Position numbers and translations under genes: made by a program. 64,000 bases of DNA from Pycnopodia helianthoides. Taxonomy: Eukaryota > Echinodermata > Asteroidea > Forcipulatida > Asteriidae. Below the pieces are notes generated by a model. It searched no databases. It had not been told where the DNA came from and saw only the letters and a list, made by a program, of their open reading frames with translations. Positions 45,104-56,200 of this stretch are shown here, one piece after another. Location: contig CM063260.1 of NCBI GenBank assembly GCA_032158295.1, positions 5,403,501 through 5,467,500 on the forward strand. Reading direction: 5' to 3'. Numbering within the stretch: position 1 is the first letter of the stretch; each line of letters begins with the position of its first letter.

Positions 45104-46329
45104 AGATTAATACAAGCTGTCTTGTAACAAAAACTCCTCATTAATTCACCACTTAATTGTTTGTTTTTTTACACCTTGATTCAAAAGTAATTTTTTTTAA
45201 ATATTTTAGGGTCCTTGTTCACCAAAGTGTTCCTCTTAAGTCGGACCTAGAACATAATCAAACTATATACGTACAATTTTTTACATAATTATTTCCCAGA
45301 ATTTGACAAATTTTTTATTTTCTGTGAAGTAAAAACTCCTCTTTCAGCACAGAACATCATTTTTTTACCATCAGAGATAACTATTGGAAGATTTAGTCAT
45401 TTAATCATCAATGTTGTACCTTTATTCCTAAAAATGATACACATTTTGCAGCAATTCCTTCATGCAAAGCAACAAAACCAACAAAGATGTAAAACATTAT
45501 ATAATACATTATATTATTAGATTAACTAGATTGTGTGTAAATATTTCTGTTAATTAAACTGTACGTAGGTGCATGTTTTGTCAATTTTAAATAATATGCT
45601 AATCTAAATTTTGTTTTGTATCATTTGTATCAGAAATAAATATTTGGGGGCTCTGGCATTTGTGGCCAAACTGTGCAAGTTTGTACATTCCTCAATACCA
45701 GAACATAGTGATTATGTGAAACAGTTTGCTTCAAACATACACTGTGCATTTTTTTTATTTGAATGTGGAATTTGTTTGAAAACAATCATGTTTCATAATT
45801 TGTTATTTGTGTACGAAAGTAGTGGTTTCCTCAAGCAACCTATCCTTCCGTCAAGGCATCTGTGACTAAGCCACGAAGGCCTTGACGAAAGACTACTATG
45901 CAACGCGGACTGGAACGTGAAGTGAGCCCTCTGTTGTCCATAAACTGTACACGATCAAGCCGAATTAACTTTTATCCTTCTGTTTGTTTTAGTACCGTAC
46001 TACTACCGTGCGTACCATTTGTACAATGTGTTACTCTGTGTTTTACACAGACTTTTTTTAAACATGTACTTAAATTGTAGTTTTTGGTTTGTTTCGTCAT
46101 TCGCCATCAAATCAAACCTTGTTTACATCTTCCATGTTTATTTTGCAGATTATTATACAAAATGGAATAAAACAAATGAAAAACATATTTATTGTTGTGA
46201 AGTAAAATGTTTCTTCGGTTGTTTGCGCTTTGTCCACGGTTTTACCTGAAGCTAAAATCTGTGCGGAATAATCAATAATCACGTATTTTCTACCTCCCGT
46301 ATAGCAAAAGGGCATGCGAATGGCTATGG

Positions 46330-46690
46330 TATAGACGATGTGACCTGTGACATCACATGTTTACAAAAGAGCCACAGAGCCTGGACTTCCGGCGGGCACA
46401 TGTGTACACAGCTCAATGGAAGAAGACAACAAATCTTATGTTTTATGGAGATCGCACTGTCTGATTTTCCTCAACTTTTGATATGAAGTAAGGGGGGACA
46501 TCTCAAAAGCTGTACAGCTGTTGCTTTTGTAAGTCTTGCATTTATGTGGAAATTATGACACAAAATATAAATTTTCCCATTGAGCCTGTGTAGCATCTTG
46601 CCCGTCAGGAAATGCATTATAATGTACGAGGTCACCACTCTGTAAACAAATGTAACATGGTCTATAGAGCCTTTCCATTCGGGTGATTCT
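46330..46690. repeat. Dispersed repeat, inverted partner at 49660-50022
   Basis: Shared blocks, inverted between the two sites: CATGTTTACAAAA.AGCCACAGAGCC, CAACTTTTGATATGAAG and GGAAATTATGACACAAAAT. Ends near TATAGAC suggest a MITE. Confidence 0.75.
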
Positions 46691-47474
46691 GTCCCCCGGC
46701 GATTTGTGCAGAAATTTCGTCATTAGTGCCCCCTTACGGGGAAACACACACGCCGAGGACAAAATCCTCTATGGCACACCCGCAAAGTGGTGGCGCTATT
46801 TAACTGTTACAGAGAGAGCGCGTGAGACAAAACACAAGTTCGATGCGTTTTTTCTAGAACTTTGGTTACTGAAAATGTCGCCGTAGCCGCCAAGACCCGA
46901 CCTTAAAGTCAACGTGAACACAACTTCCGTCGCTCCCGTACTTGATGGAATCGCTTTCCAATTATTGGCCGGGTTCGCAGCGAGGTTTTCGTGCCGCACG
47001 TCAATGTTTTTGTTGCAACATGTCCTCTTTCAATGAAGTTGTGTACAAACGAAAACAGATTTGAAAAAAGAACGAAACGAAAAAAATCGTATCCCCTTAG
47101 ACTGATCGCCGGTCCGAAAGAATGCCGTACGATAATTTTCAGTCAGGTTTATGCAGGCACTTCAGAGCTTTTATGTAACATACACGTTACTCAAATTAGT
47201 ATAATTATAGATGTACCAGTCACCGAGCACATTTCTGCATCCAACCATTGAAAAAGGAACCCACGATCCAACAAAACAATTTACGAAACGATGAAAATAA
47301 GACTGGGCGATTTCTTTCGTTGACATTATTATTTTCTTCATAATATAGCTTTATTCATCTGAAGTATAGCATACAAAAGTTATTCCAATTTATGTTTTAA
47401 ATTACAGATAATAATTACCCATGGGTAATAATAATTATGCACACTGGCCTCAGCACAATAAATGTTTGATTAAT

Positions 47475-47705
47475 TTTTTAGGTTGCAATAGTAAAGACGG
47501 GTCAAAATGGACTTAATCCCTCGCTCTACAAAGAACAATTGTGATTTCTATTTTGAAGGTTGCAACCGTTTTACTTTACACGTGAAGACGGGTCACTTTG
47601 GATATACCCCTCCGCTCATCATCAACACAGAACAATGTGTTATTATTATTGTGAAGGTTGCAAGTACACGTGACGCCGGTTCACGTTGGATTCACACCAT
47701 CACAA
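47475..47705. repeat. Three degenerate tandem units of about 80-95 bp
   Basis: Each has GGTTGCAA followed by GACGGGTCA or similar and TTGGA. Two units contain CACGTG (near 47579 and 47668). Confidence 0.6.
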
Positions 47706-48400
47706 CAAGTTGCAGAACAAATATTTTTAACGATTACAGCAAAGAGTAAACAAAAGCAAACTTTGAACTAGAAAAAAATAAACCCAAACATTATCTCCAG
47801 AAGGATAGATTGGTACGGCCTGCTTTGAAAGCAAATAACAGAATAAACATAATAATGTTACCGAATAGATAACATATCAAGTAATTAACTTAGAATTAAT
47901 GTTTACAGTAAACCGCTTATCGAGATTCATACAGCTTGAACTTGCCGATCCCATTAGTTTCCTCTGGACGATGTCGTTTTAAATGTATTATTTCCCCCCG
48001 ACTTGTCTTGTAACAAAAGAAAAACATCTTGGAGGTGAAAACTTATATAGACATTCCTGAAGATGACACCCGTGCAGACATGCAAAGAAACGTCGACAAG
48101 TTCATCAATGATCTTGCATAATCACACAAACAGCGAGATTACCATCCACACCGGTATCGATAAAAACCAACACCTTATTGATCAACAAGTCTTCGACCTT
48201 TACACAATGACCTCGTACTTATCAATAAATATCAGGTATCGAATGTTATCAAAAATGTGATGGAAAATTCCATTATTTTTCTCGCCATAAATTCAACAAT
48301 GTCAAGTTGACGTGCCGACACAGGAAGGGTAAAGTCGAGCTCTAGTCAAGCTATTGAAATAAAACTCAACAGGTTTTTGTTGATGATCGTAGCCATCATT

Positions 48401-48563
48401 CAGGCCTGGAAACGCACGTAGGCCATGGCCTCTGTTGCCCTGGTCTTGGCCTTGGTGCCCATTCAACAGTTTTCCAAAGACTTTACCACTGATTTTCCAA
48501 TGGGAGCGCCCTTTGCAAAAATGGAAATGGCCTTTCGCTCTCACATATGAAATTCCAGGCCTG
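48401..48563. repeat. CAGGCCTGGAATT palindromic repeat, well preserved
   Basis: CAGGCCTGGAA at the left and AATTCCAGGCCTG at the right; inside GGCCTCTGTTGCCCTGGTCT and TTTCCAATGGGAGCGCCC. Confidence 0.85.
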
Positions 48564-49199
48564 AGAAATATACAAGACCTCTCTTTCATGTTAGGCTAAT
48601 CTCAGTGACCGTCAGCAAGGTTTTGTGTTTCAGTGTTTCGATCAAACTAACAAAATAATAACAGGAAATTGGTTGTCCTAGTACAACGGGACATAGGATT
48701 CAAATTGCTATCTATAATACAAGCATTTGATGCTTTTAAAAAATAACAAAAGAACAAATGAATAATATCAAGTCAAACTAGTTTTTCAGGAACAACACTA
48801 CTTTCTCTTTAAATAAAATGAACTTGGTACATTAATACGGGCGAGCAATAAAGGTTTAAAACTTCAAAATTTGCTTCAAGAGTTATTTTAAAGGCAATGC
48901 AAAATGTGACCTAATGTTGAATTTCACATTGCGTTAGTATTCTTAGCGTAACACTTTTTTCTTTTTTTTAAGTTAATGTATAAATTATGTGAAGTAGTCA
49001 TAATACGAGGGTTTACGTTTACGGTGTCATTACTATTAGCTTCTAAATGTTGTAAAAATGGCAACTTTACTTAATACTGAACCAAAATCGTTGTACTTCG
49101 TTGTGGTGATTTTGTTCATGACTGTTTTGACCTGTAGAGTATGAACCCATAATAATTCGTGTTGGGAAACTCGAATAAAATGCCTCTGTTAAAAAAATA

Positions 49200-49336
49200 C
49201 AGGTCTGGAATTACAAGGAGGCCACGGCCTCTGTCGCCCTGGTATTAGTGCCCTTTTAAACGTGTTTCCATTATGGCAGTGCCTCTACAAATAAACAAAA
49301 ATAAAAAGCCCTCTCACAGATGAAATTCCAGGCCTG
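49200..49336. repeat. CAGGCCTGGAATT palindromic repeat, shorter copy
   Basis: CAGGTCTGGAATTACAAGG at the left, GAAATTCCAGGCCTG at the right. Confidence 0.8.
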
Positions 49337-49348
49337 TTTTGTGATGTT

Positions 49349-49664
49349 TATAGACCTTTCTTTTGCAACGTAACAGCCCAAGTTTTTGCCAACCCAGGTT
49401 GGGAAACTATATGGAAAGCCATAAATGCAAAACAAAAACAGATAGCTATACAGTTTGTAACAATGTCACACAAGTATTCAAAAATAGTGTTGAATTTTTT
49501 GGAAACAAAGCAACCGATCATGGGAAGTATTTCATTTAATTAGAAGATTGCCGAAAATGTTGAACTTGGTTAAAACATCTGTTAACACGATTGAATGTTT
49601 TACTAACATTCGGTCGTCCATTCCAACCACCGCTGTTTGTTTATCAACATTGGAAAGGTCTGTT
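49349..49664. repeat. Dispersed repeat, third copy of the 8851 family
   Basis: TATAGACCTTTCTTTTGCAACG at the left, GGAAAGGTCT inverted at the right, and CATTCGGTCGTCCATTCC inside. Confidence 0.75.
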
Positions 49665-50022
49665 ACTGGAAACATTTAGCAGGATGTGTAAACATTACTA
49701 ACAGATCATGTAACCTTTGTTTACAACAAAACCCTTGTATATTCTAGAGTATTTCCTGGCAGGCAAGATACTACACTGGTCATATGTGGGACATTTTGTG
49801 TCATAATTTCCATATAAATTCAAGAGTTATAAAAATAACGGTTGAACAAGCTTTCAGATGGCCCCCTTGCTTCATATCAAAAGTTGATAAAAATCAAACA
49901 TCGCCATCTTGATGTCAGAGTTACTGTTTTCGTTCATTGAGCCGAGTATCTTGCCTGCATGAAGTCCAGGCTCTGTGGCTTTTTGTAAACATGCGATGTC
50001 AAAGGTTAAATGGTCTATACAA
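49665..50022. repeat. Dispersed repeat, inverted partner of 46330-46690
   Basis: Ends near GGTCTATAC; shared internal blocks are listed under its partner. Confidence 0.7.
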
Positions 50023-52904
50023 GAATAAATTGTCCTATCATAATTATGAACTTTAAAGTTTGGGCTTTCGGCTCTGGCTCAGGCCAAGTCCACCATTTTG
50101 AAGCTTGTGCTGAAAAGCACTACTTAAAACTTCCCGAGAGAGCCTTACAGCCAAAGCCGTAACTTTCCAATACATCCGTTATTTCCTCTCTTTCTTATTT
50201 TGTTGTTGACTGTCCGGAGAATACTGAAATGAAGGCGAGCCTGAAGTCACACCATCAAAAAGAAAATACAATGCTTCTGTTTTTTGTTTTTCTTTCATGT
50301 TTCTGTCAATGATTTTTTTATTTACTTTTTTTTATATACACAAATTCAGAAACACAACATATTTTATAATGTATGTTGTTAAAATACAATATACAAATTA
50401 AAGGCATCAGTATAAATCAAGTATATACAATAGCAATTTTGGCATTAGAGGTTCATTCCAAAGGAAAGTTCCCTCGGTAATGAGACCACGTGAGATCACT
50501 GGCATCGGTACTGCTCCGACTCGGTGCTGTCTATTGAACAGTACCTATGGCAATTTCATTATACTACTTTTCTATAGGTTTTTTGTGTGTGTGTTGTTAG
50601 TTTTGCAAATCGGAGCATCAGCAAGGTACAAGAAAACCCCAGCACAAAGCAATAATACCAAGGGGGACTACTGCAATCTTCCACCCACAGGTAATAATAA
50701 TAATGAAAATCAGCCAATAATGATGACCCAATCTGACAGCAACTTGCTTTTCTCTTTGGTGGTAATACTCATACTACCACTAACTCTTCTCAAACAACCA
50801 GCAAATATGTCTTGCTGGTTTTTAACTTCTTGTCCAATTAAATGCAACCACTTAATTTGTTCAGGAAACAAAACAAAAGTAACTGATGGTTACATGTAAA
50901 AAAGCCGCCACCGTAGATCACTTGTTAGATTACAAACAGTCCATGTTACAATAAAATAATATCAAACCGGCCAATCTGGCCATTTAAAAAGTCTTTTTTT
51001 CTAACCTTTGGATTGGTTGGAGACTAAGTGTACTGTTACTTTCCAAGTTACATAGTATTTTTTCAATTATGGTGATTTTATAGTTAACTTAACAGTTACC
51101 CTACAATCTTGAACACAAAGTCAGGAAGTATCAGAAGTTTTGACTGTTCAGTCAAATAGAAGCCATGTTTTGATAATTGATCATGCAATACCACTCGTGT
51201 TTGCCCATATTTATTTACTGGCTGCAGATCAGAGTTGGATTGCAGTTGCAATTCGTCAACCACTTGTTATGAATAATCAGTCAACCCTGGCAATGGTACT
51301 TCGCCTACATTGTCTACTCAGCTAAGGTCAGTGAAAACATAATTGTTAGTTACTTGTCGACCTGCCTCTGAAAATCAATAAATGATTTATTATTCACTAT
51401 TTCTCAACCTTATCAAAATCATGCCCGTTTAAAATGCAAAGGTCCCCTTTCCCACCGTTAACTCTACTGCAGACTACATGGTTGTCCATGCAAACTAAGA
51501 TGACGACTTGACTGGAAATTAAGGACTTGAGTGAATACAATTTGTCAGTCAATTTTGGGGGGACTTTTCCCAGAATTGTATGAGCATTTTCTTTACCGCA
51601 TTTTTCTTTTAATTAAAGTACTGAATAATGAGCATTTTCTATGTGGTCGCTGACGAGACACTAACAATACATTTTCAATGGCCTTGGGCATACAAATTTG
51701 CAGCTGAGAGCCTCCCCTAAATGCAGAGCTTGGCAGCCAACATTTGCATTTTCCAATCAGGGAGATTTTGTACAACAATCAGGGAGATATTTAGAATTAC
51801 ACTCAACATAATAGGGAAATTGTTTCCATATCAGCGAGATTTTCAAATGTGTTCATCAGAACATGGAGAGATTGGTTTGTTTTCACCAAACTTTCGGCAG
51901 AATCAGGAAGAGTTGGCAGCTAAATCCTTTAGATGTTTTGGACTGGCAAGATTGGTATGCCTGGTCTAATGCCAACTCCAACCATCCCCAACCAGAGTGG
52001 ACCAGTGTGAACATACCCAATAAATGGATTTTGAGTCTGGGTCCTCCCTAAACCTGAAACCTCCCAGATGTTAAAACTCAAGAGGTTTACAGACTCTGTG
52101 CATCACCACAAATACAAAACTACAGGTGTTGGACACACTGTGGACTATTTCTTTCTCCCTTTTGTAATAGCTTTACTTCTTTCAAGAAAATTCGAGGTTC
52201 AAGGAGGTTTTGAGAAAATCCTGATATCATGAAGAATCCTGAGAAATCACATACCTGTATTACTACAACTGTACCTTCTGTCAGACCCGACCGAGGACTG
52301 CACCTGCAAAACTGATCCTGCTTCAATGAGATCAGGCGTATGCAGAGACAAACGGTTTGGGTGCTGTATTACCATGATGCGTGCCATTGGATCAAGTGAA
52401 CTCAAGGATTAATGCACTACTGAATCCATCAAAATCAGGCAAAGCCAGGAAAATGCACTTTGGAGGAATATGTTACCGTACAAAAATGAACAGTGTCCAG
52501 AAAGACTGCACCATACTATGATTATTATCACATCACAGAATATCACAGGTATGGGCAAACATTTCCTTAGTTTTACATTTAGGAGAGATTCCGCAAAAAA
52601 AATCAATTGAATTTTTTGCACCTTCAATCTGGGAAGAATCATCACAAAGGTGGATCTGCTTTTCGATCGTCAAGATTAGCAGTGCATCTTTTGCGGACCC
52701 AAGAAATCCATCGCAGGCACTGCACAACAGCAACCCACCAAAAACAAATCACAACCTCATTTTGATTAGCCCTCCCCCCCTCCCCATGGAAGCATTTTTA
52801 AACCCACTCAGTGATGTCCCATCAGGTTCTAAAGCTGCCATGCTGGACTGAATACAAACATTAACTCATACAATTGAAGACGGAAGTATCTTAATCATGT
52901 ATAT

Positions 52905-53190
52905 TTGGGAGGGCAGTATCTTCCAGTTGACTAGCTGCATTTTTCCCTCTTTTTTCAAGGGGCTCTGCTGCTGTTTGCTACACCCATGCAGATTCGCCTT
53001 GCTGCTCCCTCCTCTATCTCCTTGATCGTACAAATAACAACTCGCACAGGTGATCACAGGGGAACATCTTCCAGCTGACTTGTGTTGATTTCTTTCTTTG
53101 CATTGGTCTCATAGTGGGGGCTCTGATGTTTACAGCACCCAGGCAGAATCACCTTGCTGCTCCCCGCATCGCCTTGATCATTTCACTGCA
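52905..53190. repeat. Degenerate tandem duplication with a period of about 148 bp
   Basis: ATCTTCCAG(T/C)TGACT recurs at 52918 and 53066, then GGGGCTCTG, then CCTTGCTGCTCCC in the same order. It lies just downstream of the SLC25A36 stop, so probably in its 3' UTR. Confidence 0.65.
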
Positions 53191-53270
53191 TCAAAGGGCC
53201 GGGGAGGCAACAGATTTGTGGCAAGAGGCGTCAAGAGTCACAAGCTCAGTCGTCTTTGCAAGTTCACATC

Positions 53271-56200
53271 CTACACCCGATTGAACAGGTACACGATGAA
53301 CTCGTACGTACACATCATTATTGCAGTGTTCGGGATTTGCCTCACCAGGTGTGTTGTAAGGCCACCATAAATCCCCCTATAGCCCTCTTCCCGTGCCACA
53401 GTTAATAATGTTTGCATGAAGGAGCGGTACTTGGTTCCTTCCTCTCGCAATCTTGTCCTTGCAACCTCTGTCAAAAAATTAGGAAAGACAAGTTTAATAA
53501 AGGGCTGTTTGAAGTTTTTACAAATTTAAGTCATATGATCTGTATAGTGGGGGGTCATAGTTCGTCTACAACTTTTAAAGGTGTACAAAAATATTGACTT
53601 TTCTACAGCAAAATCCACACTTCTTAGGGCAAAATGCAACAAGAGAATACTTTCAGCTACAGGTGCCAAAACCATAACCCGAATTAATCATTCCTTGTTG
53701 GAACACCTTCAGCCCAGACACAGCAACAGTGACTTGCCATTCCCTTCCTTAACCCCAAATTCCAACAGGTAGTTTGAAAGAACAAAAGATTATTTTGCTT
53801 TCTGCCACAATCAACAAGTTTCTGCAACTGATCATAGCATTGAGGAATATTTTGCTTTCCTTTCAATACACTTACCGTGTGGATACGCTACGGTGGCTGC
53901 TATCGTCTTGGACATGGCAGCCGCCCCCATGAATTTAACAAAGTCCAGCTTATGTCTCTCGTCGGGCAGACCGTTTTCCCTCTCCGTCAACAAGGACTTG
54001 ATGTGCTCGTAGATGACAAAGTGTATGGCCGTCTCCGAGATGCCCATGTAGGAGGCAGAGATGCCCCGGTAGAATCCACGGAAACCTTCTCTACTGTGAA
54101 CATACTGAGCGCAGCGGAACATGTTTGCATGCCTCTTGCCATTTCTGCATGCCGAAGAAAAAAACATATACATATAAAATTCCACTGGTTAAATATACTG
54201 CCAGACAAAATTCCACTTAACAGATTGTTTTCGTTTCTTTTACAGCTCAATAGTAAACGCATCTCTTATTCTTTAAGAAAAACAAGTTTTAAGTGTTCAT
54301 AAACATCAAAAGCAAAGTTATTCATGAACGCAATTGTAACACAATGCTCAAAGACAACTAAACAAAATTATTTCAGACTCGATACTTCACGGAGGAAATT
54401 GCCTTGGTGCTCTTTGAAATAAACAGTTGTTTGTGTATTTGCTTTAAAAAAATGCCCACTAATAAGATAAAAAAACATGTGTTGCAGTTTGGGAGCAAGG
54501 CAAAATGAAACGGGCTGTAACTTAAGGTTAGCCTTGAGGTTCCAACCATGGTTCAACCTCGAGTTACCCTTACAAGAACGAAGTATCGTGCCTGCTATTC
54601 ATCTTAAATCAAATTCTTCTCTTAATTTCCTTTTCTGATTTAATAAGCCCCCTGACCCAAAGGCCCACATGTCTCTTATGTTACTTACACTTGTTCCAAC
54701 TGTAGTCTCGTTTTGACCAGCCATATTGGATTTGTTAGCGTACATGCTGTGAAACCTGAGAATCAAAAAAAGGAAAGGAATGTTAGAAAACTGTTGATAT
54801 CCAAACACGATAGTATTGTTTACTTTTTAAATAAACAACTAAAACTTTGATTTAAGACCTGCTGAAATATTCATCGAGAAACTACACTAGCTCTAGACTA
54901 ACAAATATAATTTCACATTACATCAATTTATATGCAGGGTTACAACACACAAATATAGTTTTTGTACAAATATAACTTGTTCATGACATATTTGCATAAA
55001 TACTTGTTCCTGTTAAACTCATGTGACTTAATCCAAGAGAAAAAATGTCTTCCATCTGAATTCATTAACACTGAACACTTAAGCATAAACACATTCACAT
55101 GTAATTCACGCATGTGGTTATTAATGACAACTCAAGCACCATTCAAGGCACATACAATTATTAATTAGGGGGGGGGTGCAAAAAGTACATTTTAACACAA
55201 TTGACATGAAATCAAATAACATAATAAACAAATAAATGCCACAGAATGCTACACAATACATTGGTTACAAGAAACCAATTACATGAACCTCATCAAGTTT
55301 GAATTTAAGAAAGTCCAATAACGGATAATGATTCTCAATGTGCCTCGGCCAATTTCTGAGAGAGCTACAAGCAACAAATGTTGCTTAACGAGCACAAAAT
55401 GAGCAGGCAACCAATCACAGGTGGAACTTGTGAAATGGTATTCTGCTGGTAGGCATTATTTTCTTAGCTCTATGAAATTGGTGACTGTGGTGACAAGATG
55501 ACGCAGAGGAAAACGTTACTTTACCTGCAAATCCTGCCGACAGCAGGTGCACAAGTGAAGACTCTGGTGTTAATCTGTCATTCAGGAAGCCCTTTGTTTC
55601 TGCGTAAGCACCGAAGTAGATCGCTCTGAACACAAACAAATAAAATATAGGACCAGTTAGTGATGATAAGTTAAGCCATCAAGAAATTAACCATTTAACA
55701 CACCAGGAAATTGAAGACCAAGTTGATAACTCTGACCTGACTGACACTTCATGAAGACAACGAAGGCAACTGCCTCGATGCCCCTGGTGCCCTTTGAAAT
55801 GTCCCACCACAAATTTGCATTCCCTCATACATGTATCCTGTACAAAGGAAAAGTTGTCTTCACCCCTTAAAACAAATCAAGCCTGATCAAGTAAAATTGT
55901 CTGCTTGTAATTTCTATTGTTCTCAATTCTTGCAAAAACATCATTGATAAAAGATTTGATAAGTAAATCTCGTTTTTGAAATATTTGAATTGCAACATCA
56001 GCAACCAAAATGTTGAAATGAATTTGTCCCGCAATAAGTCAGGTGGTTCTTTAACACAATGGTCAACTGATAACTCTCCACAGGATGTCTCCTTCCAGGC
56101 CAGGAACTTGGGCTTTCTATTGTTTCATTGTTTGAAGAGGGCTCCATTGTTTGAAGAGGGCTCGATGTCAAAAAAAACAAGACTACAAACTAAAGTTTTG

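Larger units (their letters stand above)
42372..53270. other. Gene-poor region between EFHD and SLC25A36
   Basis: About 10.9 kb between two convergent genes (plus and minus), so it should hold both 3' UTRs. Only short inverted-repeat elements and dispersed repeats were recognised. Small open frames here have no recognisable motifs. Confidence 0.6.

Noticed and set aside
48056..48260. Small plus-strand frame with MTPVQTCKETSTSS start
   Set aside because: It resembles repeat-derived sequence but I cannot assign it to a family.
50480..50899. Open frame of 139 codons on the plus strand with two hydrophobic stretches
   Set aside because: No recognisable domain, no splice or promoter context, and it lies between convergent genes in AT-rich sequence.
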